Under the pieces are notes generated by a model. It worked only from the letters and a program-made list of their open reading frames with translations, was not told where the DNA came from and made no database searches. The translations under genes were made by a program, and so were the position numbers. A stretch of DNA of 64,000 bases from JALEFZ01 sp039817415 (GTDB lineage Bacteria > Bacteroidota > Bacteroidia > J057). The stretch is from the NCBI GenBank assembly GCA_039817415.1, contig JBCBVV010000031.1:1-64000 (forward strand), given 5' to 3'. Of this stretch, positions 8,186-16,962 are shown in pieces (the stretch's first letter is position 1; the number at the start of each line of letters is the position of its first letter).

Positions 8186-9814
8186 TTATCCAAACCAATA
8201 TGGCACTGATAAACTGACCATTAAAATCACCACAAAGAAGCCGATTAGAAGTGCAAGATTCTGGTAGTCAATTGCTAATTCCGTTTTGATGAATTCTTTG
8301 TGCGGACTTCCAGTAAAGTTATTCAGGATAAGACTTAGACCTGCTGTTACTACGAATCCAATAGCATTCCACCAAAACCAGAAAACCTCGGGTACAAATA
8401 GCCAAAGGTATATATTGACAGCTACTCCGGCTAGAATACCGATATTGACAGAAAGGGAAGTTGTTCTTTTGCTCCAAATGGCCAGGATAAAAGCTGCAAG
8501 TATAGGTCCAGAGAAGGCTGAGCTTACTTTGTTAATGGCTTCAATTACTGTATCGGCAATATTCCCTGCAAAAAAGGCCAGGAAGAGGCATATCAACCCC
8601 CAGGCTAACGACACTAGCCTGGAATAACGCACATAGGTTGCATCATCCATATTGGGATTGAATCGTTTGACATAGTCTTCCATGGTTACAGCAGACAGGG
8701 AATTAATCGCGGAACTTAGAGAAGACATAGCCGCAGATAGAATTGCCACGAGTAGGAGTCCAATGATCCCATGGGGAAGATATTTGATGATGAAGATAGG
8801 AACGAGTAAATCGGTGGGTCCATTTAGGGAGTCTCGATTCGCCTCAAATGTCTCTTGAATGGCCAACTGGTAGGAAGGGTCCTCTGCTAAAAGGGTTCCC
8901 AACACAAGACCCATGATACAATAAACCAAGGTGACGGGATACCTAAATAGGCCATTGACGGTGAGGAGTTGTTTGATGGTCAATTCATCCTTGCTGGATA
9001 GCAAACGCTGAGATTGGGTTTGGTCCGTTCCGTAATAAGAAGCATACAGAAAAATACCTCCAAAAAGCATAGGCCAAAAGCCAAATCCTTCTCCATCAAA
9101 GCCAAAGCTGGAAAAATCGACAGTTTGAATCCTTGTCGGATCAACCTTGGCTGTCAACTCACCCCAACCTCCCAATTCGTTTAGTCCAAAGATGAGACAG
9201 AGAATAATCCCCGCAAACAGAATGAGCATCTGTATAACATCTCCCCATATGACCGCCTTCATTCCCCCCTGAAAAGAATAAATCATGGTGATTACACCTA
9301 TAACAAGGATCGTTTGCCAAAATTCAATAGCAAGGACCGACTGTAAAATCAAAGCGATAGCGTATACCATTACACCTGTGGCGAATGAACGAGCCAATTG
9401 AAATACGAAGCTGATTAAGAGGCGTGTGCTGGCATTAAACCTTCTTTCCAGGTATTCATAAACGGAAACAATGCCGGCCTTGTATAAGGTAGGGATTAGG
9501 AAAATCATGATGATGGCCATGGCAATCGGTACCCCAAATTCGTAGGTCAACCATTTCATTCCGCCATTTTCCTTCATCCCAACAAAAGCAGGAGCGGAAA
9601 TGAAGCTAATGGCAGATAGCTGGGTAGCCATCGTGGATAGGCTGAGGGGAAACCATCCCATGCTTCTGCCTCCTAAAAAATAATCTTTGGAGGAATTGTT
9701 TTCTTTGAAAAAGTACCCAAGCCCAAGGAATCCCAAGGCATAGATGGCTACTATGGCGTAGTCTAATCCGTTCACGGTGCGAGCATTAAATCCAGATAGC
9801 AGGCTGCTGTCCAT
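8186..9814 (-). CDS. Sodium:solute symporter (SSS family), probably sugar
   Basis: A 542-residue inner-membrane transporter with about 13-14 hydrophobic helices. The N-terminal motif KDYFLGGRSMGWFPLSLS and the following helix (ISFISAPAFVG) are typical of the SSS/SLC5 family, which drives sugar, amino-acid or vitamin uptake with sodium. Its start overlaps the end of the upstream glucosidase gene by 43 bases in another frame, and no later Met keeps the first helix. The pairing suggests uptake of a glucoside, or of the sugar released from it (inference). The gene converges on the DUF5916 gene with only 19 bp between stops and no visible terminator. Confidence 0.92.
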   Translation of the reverse strand: MDSSLLSGFNARTVNGLDYAIVAIYALGFLGLGYFFKENNSSKDYFLGGRSMGWFPLSLSTMATQLSAISFISAPAFVGMKENGGMKWLTYEFGVPIAMAIIMIFLIPTLYKAGIVSVYEYLERRFNASTRLLISFVFQLARSFATGVMVYAIALILQSVLAIEFWQTILVIGVITMIYSFQGGMKAVIWGDVIQMLILFAGIILCLIFGLNELGGWGELTAKVDPTRIQTVDFSSFGFDGEGFGFWPMLFGGIFLYASYYGTDQTQSQRLLSSKDELTIKQLLTVNGLFRYPVTLVYCIMGLVLGTLLAEDPSYQLAIQETFEANRDSLNGPTDLLVPIFIIKYLPHGIIGLLLVAILSAAMSSLSSAINSLSAVTMEDYVKRFNPNMDDATYVRYSRLVSLAWGLICLFLAFFAGNIADTVIEAINKVSSAFSGPILAAFILAIWSKRTTSLSVNIGILAGVAVNIYLWLFVPEVFWFWWNAIGFVVTAGLSLILNNFTGSPHKEFIKTELAIDYQNLALLIGFFVVILMVSLSVPYWFG

Positions 9815-11094
9815 GAAAAATGATTCCCGCCATATCCCTGCTTCGCCTTTTCCAGCACAGCCTTGTTTGGATCAAAATATTCAAAAAAACCTAATTTCGA
9901 AATGATGGAAAGGAAATCAGCTCTCATCTTTTCTGCTAATTCCGATTGCCCTGAACGTTTGAGCCCGTGGTAAATCATCCAATTCATTTGTGGCCATACC
10001 GGTCCTCGCCAATATCTCTTGGGATCAAATAAGGGGTGCGCTATTTCAAAGCTAGGGCACAGCAAATAGCCCTTTTGGTACATCTGGGATAATTCTTCGA
10101 TGAGTAGGTTAGCTCTTTCAGCTTTACAAATACCTGCAAATAGACTTACAAAGCGACCAATTTCCTTAAGTTTTATATGATTGTTTAGCTTAAGATCATA
10201 AGAACAATACGTTTGTAGCTCTTCATTCCATAGCTTTTCTTCAAAAGCCTTTGTCGCCTTTTCCTGCCAGGCTTCCACTTCGGCTGTATCTTCTCCCAAT
10301 ATCTTGCCTATCCTAATCAGCGAATCATTGGAGGCTATTAGGATGGCGTTCAGCATGCAATCTTGAACCAATAAGGGAGATTCTATGGCAATTTCAGGTC
10401 CATCGTAAGCGTACTTTTTACCCAGTTCTAGGAGGTATACATATCGATCATATTTATCCTGTGTTGGCCTTTCTTCAGAATTGATGAGTTGGGTATCCTT
10501 GCGTTCGTATGCAGGTATGCTATCTGGAGCAATCTGAATTCTATTCATGGCCTCATCCCAAATTGGGGAATTATCTCTACCTGACTCCCATGGATGATAG
10601 ACAAAGGCAAGTCCTTCCTGATGCGGATCTCTATAGGTGTAAAAGAACCTATGTGAATGGACAATCTTTGGGAACAAATCCTTCGCTAGTTGTTGGAATT
10701 CAGCCTTTTGCCCATGAATACTTAGGAGTTTTTCAAGAATGAATCCATGAACCGGAGGCTGTGTAATCCCCGAAGTGGCTACCTCTGTCGGTGCTCCCTT
10801 GTTGAGTTCTGCTGACCAGAAATCCCAGTTTGGAAAGTAGGTCCTTTCGTTTTTGCTATGGAATATGATGTGGGGAATCATGCCATTCTCCCACTGTCCC
10901 GAAAACAAACTTCTTAATTCTTGTATCGCTTTTTGCGGATCAAAGTGGACATAACCCAAGGTGGTAAATCCTGAATCCCAATTCCATTGGAAAGGGTAGA
11001 GCTTGTCAGTAGGAATGGTAAAACCATCTTTCCAATTGTTCAATAAGGTCTGTTGAGCAAGTTGAATGTGGGGCGCATAATCAGATGGATTCAT
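9772..11094 (-). CDS. GH63/MGH1-type alpha-glucosidase
   Basis: A 440-residue glycoside hydrolase of the (alpha/alpha)6-barrel GH63 group, which includes mannosyl-oligosaccharide glucosidase, glucosylglycerate hydrolase and related bacterial enzymes. Visible signatures are FQWNWDSGFTTLGY near residue 40, WESGRDNSPIWDEAMNR near 170 (the Asp is the usual acid-catalyst position), RYWRGPVWPQMNW near 365 and FSWTAA near the end. No signal peptide is seen, so the enzyme is probably cytoplasmic and acts on an imported or intracellular alpha-glucoside. It overlaps the downstream symporter gene by 43 bases. The exact substrate (trehalose-like, glucosylglycerate or an oligosaccharide) is not decidable. 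Confidence 0.85.
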   Translation of the reverse strand: MNPSDYAPHIQLAQQTLLNNWKDGFTIPTDKLYPFQWNWDSGFTTLGYVHFDPQKAIQELRSLFSGQWENGMIPHIIFHSKNERTYFPNWDFWSAELNKGAPTEVATSGITQPPVHGFILEKLLSIHGQKAEFQQLAKDLFPKIVHSHRFFYTYRDPHQEGLAFVYHPWESGRDNSPIWDEAMNRIQIAPDSIPAYERKDTQLINSEERPTQDKYDRYVYLLELGKKYAYDGPEIAIESPLLVQDCMLNAILIASNDSLIRIGKILGEDTAEVEAWQEKATKAFEEKLWNEELQTYCSYDLKLNNHIKLKEIGRFVSLFAGICKAERANLLIEELSQMYQKGYLLCPSFEIAHPLFDPKRYWRGPVWPQMNWMIYHGLKRSGQSELAEKMRADFLSIISKLGFFEYFDPNKAVLEKAKQGYGGNHFSWTAACYLDLMLAP

Positions 11095-11186
11095 CCAGGG
11101 ATATTTTTAGTTAATTTATTCCAAGTCATCAAAAAAACAAAGTTGTCAAGCCTTCATGGAATGCTTCAACGGCTGATTTTGGAGAG

Positions 11187-11206
11187 TTTTAACCAAAAAG
11201 TTAAAA
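11187..11206. promoter_or_regulatory. Inverted-repeat operator 1 of the TetR regulon
   Basis: TTTTAAC (11187-11193) and GTTAAAA (11200-11206) form perfect 7-bp arms around CAAAAA. The core TTAAC-N6-GTTAA recurs before the tetR start and before the efflux operon, which makes these probable binding sites for the adjacent TetR protein. Confidence 0.6.
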
Positions 11207-11212
11207 TTGTTG

Positions 11213-11249
11213 TTGATTTTTTGAATTGATGGTTTAACTTTGTGGTTAA
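11213..11249 (+). promoter_or_regulatory. tetR promoter overlapped by operator 2
   Basis: TTG at 11213-11215, 19 bases, then TAACTTTG at 11235-11242 fits the Bacteroidota promoter consensus. A second copy of the inverted repeat, TTAAC (11234-11238)-N6-GTTAA (11245-11249), covers the -7 element. Binding there would block transcription, consistent with autorepression. The ATG at 11252 lies only a few bases past the expected start site, so the leader would be very short. Confidence 0.5.
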
Positions 11250-11251
11250 TA

Positions 11252-11860
11252 ATGGCAGAAGACAAAGAACATTTGATCTTAGAAACAGCAAGAAGGCATT
11301 TTGTCCAGAATGGGTATGCCGCAACGCGTATGCAGGAAATTGCAGATGACGCTGGGATCAATAAAGCTTTGTTGCATTATTATTATCGCTCCAAGGAAAA
11401 GCTCTATGACCGAATCCTGACGGAAACTATGGATTTTATGGTTCCAAAGATAGCGGGTGCCATGATTAGTGAAGGGACATTTTTTGAAAGGCTTGAAAAA
11501 CTGATTGAGCAGTACATCAGTGTATTAATTGAACATCCTGATATACCCTTTTTCATCCTGACCGAAATTACCCAGCGAAAGGATAAATTGGTAGCAGAAA
11601 TTAGAAATCGTTCACATCATTTTCCTGCCGCTCAATCGTTTTTGATGCAAATGATCAAAGAAATGGAGGAAGGAAAGTTAAAGAAAATGCCACCTCATCA
11701 GGTATTCTTGAATATCATGAGTATGACGGTATTTCCTTTTGTGGTCAGACCGGTCTTTACTACGGTGTTTCAACAAGATGAAAATGACTTTAAATCCATG
11801 ATGGAGGAAAGAAAAAAGTTTCTATTAGAGTTTATGAAAGGAGCCCTTAAGCCGGACTGA
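11252..11860 (+). CDS. TetR/AcrR-family transcriptional regulator
   Basis: A 202-residue repressor. The N-terminal helix-turn-helix (ILETARRHFVQNGYAATRMQEIADDAGINKALLHYYYRSKEKL, quoted by its parts: ARRHFVQNGYAATRMQEIA and INKALLHYYYRSKEKL) is canonical TetR. The C-terminal helices are a ligand-binding/dimerisation domain of unknown specificity. The start at ATG 11252 was chosen over a TTG four codons upstream. It sits directly before a TolC/HlyD/ABC efflux operon on the same strand. TTAAC-N6-GTTAA sites occur both in its own promoter and before that operon, so it probably represses both. The arrangement parallels E. coli cecR (ybiH) beside ybhGFSR. Confidence 0.93.
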   Translation: MAEDKEHLILETARRHFVQNGYAATRMQEIADDAGINKALLHYYYRSKEKLYDRILTETMDFMVPKIAGAMISEGTFFERLEKLIEQYISVLIEHPDIPFFILTEITQRKDKLVAEIRNRSHHFPAAQSFLMQMIKEMEEGKLKKMPPHQVFLNIMSMTVFPFVVRPVFTTVFQQDENDFKSMMEERKKFLLEFMKGALKPD

Positions 11861-11877
11861 TTTTTTTTGAATTGTAT

Positions 11878-11893
11878 TTAACCAAAAAGTTAA
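11878..11893. promoter_or_regulatory. Operator 3 of the TetR regulon, before the efflux operon
   Basis: TTAAC (11878-11882), CAAAAA, GTTAA (11889-11893). It is identical in core and spacer to operator 1, and lies 18 bases before the TolC-family ATG. Confidence 0.6.
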
Positions 11894-11902
11894 TAAATAA
11901 AG

Positions 11903-11919
11903 TTAAACGTTATGTTTAA
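11903..11919. promoter_or_regulatory. Additional inverted repeat over the efflux operon start
   Basis: TTAAAC (11903-11908)-GTTAT-GTTTAA (11914-11919) straddles the ATG at 11912. It is a variant of the TTAAC-N6-GTTAA element with a 5-base spacer, so it may be an auxiliary site; weaker support than operators 1-3. Confidence 0.35.
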
Positions 11920-13192
11920 ACCTGTTTTCCTACTTATGGTTTCATTGCTTCTCGTCCAACTGCTTGAAGCACAGCCACTAAAGAAGCTATCTCTTGGAGA
12001 GGCTTATGATTTGCTGGAACAACGCTATCCCAAAATTAAGGACAGTGAAGTTCTACAAGACATCAACTTACAGGAGTTGAAAAAGCTGGATATTTCAAGG
12101 CTTCCCATGATTTTTCTAAAAGCAGATGGAAGATGGCAATCCGAAGCTGTTTCGCTTACCTCTGAAGGAGCACCTCTTCCCTTTGAGATTGACCGTCCAC
12201 TGGTATCGGCTACTGCCTCCTTGGAAATCAAATACAACATTCTAGATGGAGGATATGCCAACGCTCAAAGGCAATTACTACATGCTCAGCTAAAGACACA
12301 GCAACAAGGATTAGAGGTAGAGAAATACCAGTTGAGAGAGCGAATCAATTTGTTGGTGTTAAATACCATTCTAATTGAGGCTCAGTTACAATCGCTGGTT
12401 CTTTCATTGGAGGATTTGGATAACAGAAGGTCAAGAGTTGCAGCTTCAGTTGAAGAAGGAAGTATGCTAGAAAGCGAAGTATCTAAAATTGACGTGAAGA
12501 AACTTGAGCTACAATCCATCCAGCAAGATCTTCAATTTAACCTCCGGTCTCTTTTTGAACAGTTGACCTTCCTGACAGGTAAAGAGATCAGTAGAGAAAC
12601 CGAGTTTATCTTTCCTGATATTCCTGACCCACAATTAATTCCAGAACTTAGAAGGCCAGAATTAGAGATGTTTCGCTTACAGCGAGAAGCAGTTTTGGCT
12701 CAAACTTCATTGTTGAATGTCCATCGTCGACCAAGCTTAGGAGTTTATGCACAAGGCGGTGTTGGCTACCCCAACCCCCTAAATATTCTAGACAGTGATT
12801 TGGCTCCCTATGCAGTAGTCGGATTTCAGTTCAATTGGAAACTTTTAGACTGGAAACAAAATAAGGCTGATCAGGAATTGCTTAGGCTCAAAACACAACA
12901 ACTCAATCATGCAGAGGAAACCTTCACCTTCAATATGGAGGCGAGTGAAAGAAGTTATCAAGTGGAAGTTCAGAGAATAAGTACACAGATCAAGCAAGAT
13001 AGAAGAATCATGGAGCTCCAATCAGAAATCCTCAAGCAAATGGCAGCTCAATTGGACGAGGGTGTGATCACCTCTTCCGAGTATCTGACTCAGGTAAATG
13101 CTGAATTGGGTGCAAGGCAGAATATGCTCATCCATCAAACTCAACTTTTACAAACTCAAATCAATTTCCTCAACGAAAGGGGAGCCTATTAA
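11912..13192 (+). CDS. TolC-family outer-membrane efflux protein
   Basis: A 426-residue outer-membrane channel protein with a signal peptide ending near residue 20 (LEAQ). It contains the long amphipathic helical stretches with heptad-like Leu/Gln spacing and the paired OEP repeats of the TolC family. It opens the operon whose other members are a periplasmic adaptor, two ATPases and two ABC-2 permeases, so it should form the outer exit duct of that pump. In E. coli the related YbhGFSR operon does not carry its own outer channel, so its inclusion here makes a self-contained tripartite exporter. Operator-like repeats immediately precede and overlap its start. Confidence 0.9.
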   Translation: MFKPVFLLMVSLLLVQLLEAQPLKKLSLGEAYDLLEQRYPKIKDSEVLQDINLQELKKLDISRLPMIFLKADGRWQSEAVSLTSEGAPLPFEIDRPLVSATASLEIKYNILDGGYANAQRQLLHAQLKTQQQGLEVEKYQLRERINLLVLNTILIEAQLQSLVLSLEDLDNRRSRVAASVEEGSMLESEVSKIDVKKLELQSIQQDLQFNLRSLFEQLTFLTGKEISRETEFIFPDIPDPQLIPELRRPELEMFRLQREAVLAQTSLLNVHRRPSLGVYAQGGVGYPNPLNILDSDLAPYAVVGFQFNWKLLDWKQNKADQELLRLKTQQLNHAEETFTFNMEASERSYQVEVQRISTQIKQDRRIMELQSEILKQMAAQLDEGVITSSEYLTQVNAELGARQNMLIHQTQLLQTQINFLNERGAY

Positions 13193-13228
13193 TCATTTTA
13201 ATCTGACCTATCATAAAAACGATAAATT

Positions 13229-14155
13229 ATGTCTAAGACATTCATTCCATTTTTGTTTGTAGCTATCCTGATGATTTCCTGCAGCCAGGAGGAGAGTTCA
13301 TCTGATGCATATGGCAATTTTGAAGCCACGACGATCACGGTAAGTTCAGAAGCCAATGGGAAATTAATTTTTCTGACGGTAGAGGAAGGAGATAGAGTAG
13401 GAGAGGGAAGATTAGTTGCCTTGGTAGATACCCTTCAGCTTCACCTCCAAAAGAAACAAATTGAGGCTACCATGAATACCCTGCCCAAAAAACTAAGAAC
13501 CGCTCTTGCAGATATAGAGGTACTTCAAAATCAGAAGGCTAACCTTGTCAGAGAACGAGATAGGATAGGTAGGTTAGTAGAAAAAAAAGCAGCTCCTCCC
13601 AAAAGTCTAGATGACCTCAACGGTGAATTAACCGTAATTGATCAGCAAATGGAGGCGATTAGATCCCAAACCGCAACAGCCAATAGGGGGATACTTGCAG
13701 AAAAGGAACCCATGCTAGCGCAGCTTGATATCATCCGGCAAAAAATCAAAGACTCTTATATCCACAATCCCGTTGATGGGACCATTCTGACCAAACTATC
13801 CGAAGCCCATGAGATGGTAGGCATGGGTACTCCCCTTTACCGATTGGGTCAACTCGATACCATGACATTGAGATTTTATGTAGGCTCTGTCCAGCTGCAG
13901 CATGCTCAATTGGGGCAGAAAATCAGTGTATTGATAGATGAAGGTGAAGACGGATACAAAAGTCTTGAAGGGACCATAGTTTGGATATCTCAACAAGCTG
14001 AATTCACTCCTAAGACCATACAAACAAAAGAAGATCGAGTCAATCTGGTTTATGCTGTCAAGGCTAGGGTTCCCAACCCAGAGGGAAGGCTAAAGATTGG
14101 GATGCCGGCGGAAGTCCAATTAAATACTCAGCCATCAAAAACAGAGGAAGAATGA
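13229..14155 (+). CDS. HlyD-family periplasmic adaptor lipoprotein
   Basis: A 308-residue membrane-fusion protein. The N-terminus has a lipobox (LMISC, Cys18), so it is probably lipid-anchored. Biotinyl-lipoyl-like half-motifs (SSEANGKLIFLTVEEGDRV and YIHNPVDGTILTKLSEAHEMV) flank a coiled-coil hairpin of about residues 70-165. A beta-barrel domain follows. This is the EmrA/HlyD/YbhG plan. It bridges the ABC transporter and the TolC-like channel encoded next to it. Its stop overlaps the start of the next gene by four bases (ATGA). Confidence 0.92.
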   Translation: MSKTFIPFLFVAILMISCSQEESSSDAYGNFEATTITVSSEANGKLIFLTVEEGDRVGEGRLVALVDTLQLHLQKKQIEATMNTLPKKLRTALADIEVLQNQKANLVRERDRIGRLVEKKAAPPKSLDDLNGELTVIDQQMEAIRSQTATANRGILAEKEPMLAQLDIIRQKIKDSYIHNPVDGTILTKLSEAHEMVGMGTPLYRLGQLDTMTLRFYVGSVQLQHAQLGQKISVLIDEGEDGYKSLEGTIVWISQQAEFTPKTIQTKEDRVNLVYAVKARVPNPEGRLKIGMPAEVQLNTQPSKTEEE

Positions 14156-15054
14156 CATCCATAACCATTAATCAAATTCATAAGTCTTTTGGAGATGTTC
14201 AGGCGCTGAACAACATAGACTTCATTGTGGAACAAGGGGAATTATTTGGACTAATTGGACCAGATGGTGCAGGGAAGTCTACTCTGTTTAGGATACTGAC
14301 AACCTTGCTTATCCCAGATGAAGGACATGCGAGTGTGCAGGGTTTTGATACGGTAAAGGATTATAAAAAGATCAGGCGAATTATTGGGTATATGCCAGGT
14401 AAGTTCTCCCTTTATCAAGATTTATCCGTAGAGGAAAACCTGAATTTCTTCGCGACGATATTCGGCACGACCATTCAGGAAAATTATCATCTCATAGAGG
14501 ATATTTATGTCCAGATCGAACCTTTCCGGAAAAGGAGGGCAGGTAATCTATCCGGCGGAATGAAACAAAAGTTAGCCTTGTGCTGTGCTTTGATCCATCA
14601 GCCTGAAGTACTCTTTCTAGATGAACCTACAACAGGGGTCGATGCGGTAAGTCGAGCTGAATTTTGGGAAATGCTAAAAAGGTTGAAAGAGAAAGGAATC
14701 ACTATCCTTGTCAGTACACCATACATGGATGAAGCCTCTCTTTGTGAACGAATAGCTCTTATCCAGGAAGGTAACATATTGGGAATCAATACGCCAAAGG
14801 GTATTACTCAAAGTTATGGAAAGCCTTTGTTTAAAGTTCGTTCTGCCTTGAGGTATAACCTTCTTCAGGAGCTTAGGCTGGCCCCTTTCACAGACCGAGT
14901 AGAGCCCTTTGGCGAGTACCTCCATTTGACAACCATAGAGGGAGTGGCAGCAGATAGCATCCAAAACTATCTCCTCCAACAGGGACAGCAAGACGTAGAA
15001 ATCTTCCCTACGGACGCGACAATAGAGGATGTTTTTCTGGCCTTAAGCAATTGA
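14152..15054 (+). CDS. ABC transporter ATPase 1 (YbhF N-half-like)
   Basis: A 300-residue cytoplasmic nucleotide-binding subunit. Walker A is GPDGAGKST, the ABC signature is LSGGMKQKLALC, and Walker B is VLFLDEPTTGVD. The D-loop and a C-terminal extension of about 80 residues follow. In E. coli YbhF two such ATPases are fused in one chain; here they are separate genes three bases apart. This half has the canonical signature, whereas its partner does not. It powers the two ABC-2 permeases downstream. Confidence 0.93.
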   Translation: MTSITINQIHKSFGDVQALNNIDFIVEQGELFGLIGPDGAGKSTLFRILTTLLIPDEGHASVQGFDTVKDYKKIRRIIGYMPGKFSLYQDLSVEENLNFFATIFGTTIQENYHLIEDIYVQIEPFRKRRAGNLSGGMKQKLALCCALIHQPEVLFLDEPTTGVDAVSRAEFWEMLKRLKEKGITILVSTPYMDEASLCERIALIQEGNILGINTPKGITQSYGKPLFKVRSALRYNLLQELRLAPFTDRVEPFGEYLHLTTIEGVAADSIQNYLLQQGQQDVEIFPTDATIEDVFLALSN

Positions 15055-15057
15055 ATC

Positions 15058-15783
15058 ATGAATGGATATTCTATAGAGGCGATAGGCCTCACGAAAAAAT
15101 TTGGTGATTTCACCGCAGTTGATGCGATTACTTTTAAAGTGGGTCAAGGGGAAATCTTTGGTTTTCTTGGAGCCAACGGTGCGGGAAAGACTACCGCCAT
15201 CAAAATGCTAATCGGTTTAAGTAGACCGACAGCTGGCCAGGCTACCATTGCAGGTTTTGATATATACCGAGAGACTGAAAAGATCAAGCAGAACATAGGC
15301 TACATGAGCCAAAAGTTCAGTTTGTACGAAGACCTGACCGTCAAAGAAAATGTTCGATTTTATGGAGGTATTTATGGCCTTAGCAATCGATCCATTAAAG
15401 AAAAAACAGAATCGATCATCCAGCAATTGAAGCTAGAGGAATTTGCCAATAAAGTGGTAGGTGCCTTGCCTTTGGGCTGGAAACAAAGACTTTCCTTTGC
15501 CATTTCAAGTGTACATGATCCTGATATCATTTTTTTGGATGAACCTACGGGAGGAGTTGATCCTGTTACCCGACGTCAATTCTGGGAAATGATTTACCAG
15601 TCAGCTGAAAAAGGGACGACGGTCTTTGTTACCACCCATTATATGGATGAGGCAGAATATTGTGATCGGATTTCGATCATGGTTGATGGGAAAATGGAAG
15701 CCTTAGGCAGCCCAAGAGAACTCAAGAACCAGTTTTCAGCCAATTCTATGGATGAAGTTTTTGTAAGTCTTGTTCGAGCCTAA
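15058..15783 (+). CDS. ABC transporter ATPase 2 with degenerate signature motif
   Basis: A 241-residue nucleotide-binding subunit. Walker A (GANGAGKTT) and Walker B (IIFLDEPTGGVDP) are intact, as is the switch His (TTHYMDE). The position of the LSGGQ signature reads LPLGWKQRLSFA, so the first Ser-Gly-Gly is lost. In a heterodimer with the preceding ATPase this would leave one consensus and one degenerate ATP site, as in many heterodimeric exporters. Start is three bases after the previous stop. Confidence 0.93.
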   Translation: MNGYSIEAIGLTKKFGDFTAVDAITFKVGQGEIFGFLGANGAGKTTAIKMLIGLSRPTAGQATIAGFDIYRETEKIKQNIGYMSQKFSLYEDLTVKENVRFYGGIYGLSNRSIKEKTESIIQQLKLEEFANKVVGALPLGWKQRLSFAISSVHDPDIIFLDEPTGGVDPVTRRQFWEMIYQSAEKGTTVFVTTHYMDEAEYCDRISIMVDGKMEALGSPRELKNQFSANSMDEVFVSLVRA

Positions 15784-15828
15784 AAATGGCCAATTAGTAC
15801 AAGCAAATACCGACCAGAAACTATACTT

Positions 15829-16941
15829 ATGTTCAAGATATTTCTAGCCTTTACCAAAAAGGAATTTGCTCATATTCTCCGGGATAGGAGAACGCTATTC
15901 ATCCTAATCGCCATGCCCTTGGCTCTCGTATTCATTTTCGGCTACACCGTAACCAATGAATTCAAGGATGCTTCCATTGCTGTAGTGGACCAGGCCAAGG
16001 ACGAACTCAGCCTTTCTCTGGTAGAGCATTTAACAGCTTCTGGCCATTTTCGTTTGGTAGAATTGCCAGAAACGGCAAGCCAATTGGAAAGAAGTTTTCA
16101 GCAAGGGAAGGTAAAATTAGGCATCATCCTTCCCCCTAATTTCGAAGCTTCATTTTACAGAGAAAAAAAGGCAACCTTACAACTCATTGCAGATGCAACT
16201 GAGCCCAATTATGCAGCCACTTTGTCGAATTATGCGACTCAAATGATCCGCTCTTTTCAGGCTCAACACGGCCAAAGTGGAGGCCTTCCTTACCAAATAC
16301 AAATTGAAACCAGGATGCTCTATAACCCCCAATTAATTGGAGCCTACAACTTCATTCCAGGGGTAGTTGCCTTGATCTTGATGATCATCTGTGCCATGAT
16401 GACCTCTCTAACCATTGCCAAGGAAAAGGAAACAGGAACAATGGATTTATTACTGATCTCTCCCTTGCCCCCCATGTTGATCATTATTGGAAAGGTAACA
16501 CCCTACGCCGTTTTATCCTTTCTGGATGCCCTCATGGTATTTGGAGTGGGGAATCTACTTTTTGATGTGCCTATTCACGGGTCATTGACCTTGTTGCTTG
16601 CCTTGACGGTTCTCTACCTGATAGTTGCCTTAGGATTAGGGGTGTTGATCTCCACTGTTGCTCCTAATCAGCAGTTAGCGATGATGGCCTCTCTTTTTGC
16701 CTTGATGCTGCCGACGATGCTCCTATCAGGCTTTTTATTTCCCTTATCCTCTATGCCTTGGTTGCTTCAGAGCATATCACACATCATTCCAGCAAAGTAT
16801 TTCATCCAGATTGAACAAGCCATTATGCTAAAGGGAGCAGGATTTGAAACCATCGCTTGGCAAAGTCTGGTGTTGTTCATCATGATGGCGGTATTGCTGT
16901 CTGCTGCGAGAAGAAATTTTAAAGTTGTTTACGAAGATTAA
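15829..16941 (+). CDS. ABC-2 type permease (YbhS/YhhJ-like), first of two
   Basis: A 370-residue membrane subunit of the ABC2_membrane_3 type. One N-terminal helix (about residues 20-42, FILIAMPLALVFIFGY) is followed by a ~130-residue extracytoplasmic domain and five C-terminal helices. The conserved AKEKETGTMDLLLISPL loop marks the coupling region that contacts the ATPases. Together with the next gene it forms the inner-membrane pore of the exporter. Confidence 0.92.
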   Translation: MFKIFLAFTKKEFAHILRDRRTLFILIAMPLALVFIFGYTVTNEFKDASIAVVDQAKDELSLSLVEHLTASGHFRLVELPETASQLERSFQQGKVKLGIILPPNFEASFYREKKATLQLIADATEPNYAATLSNYATQMIRSFQAQHGQSGGLPYQIQIETRMLYNPQLIGAYNFIPGVVALILMIICAMMTSLTIAKEKETGTMDLLLISPLPPMLIIIGKVTPYAVLSFLDALMVFGVGNLLFDVPIHGSLTLLLALTVLYLIVALGLGVLISTVAPNQQLAMMASLFALMLPTMLLSGFLFPLSSMPWLLQSISHIIPAKYFIQIEQAIMLKGAGFETIAWQSLVLFIMMAVLLSAARRNFKVVYED

Positions 16942-16962
16942 GCCCATTCCAACTCAATCATT

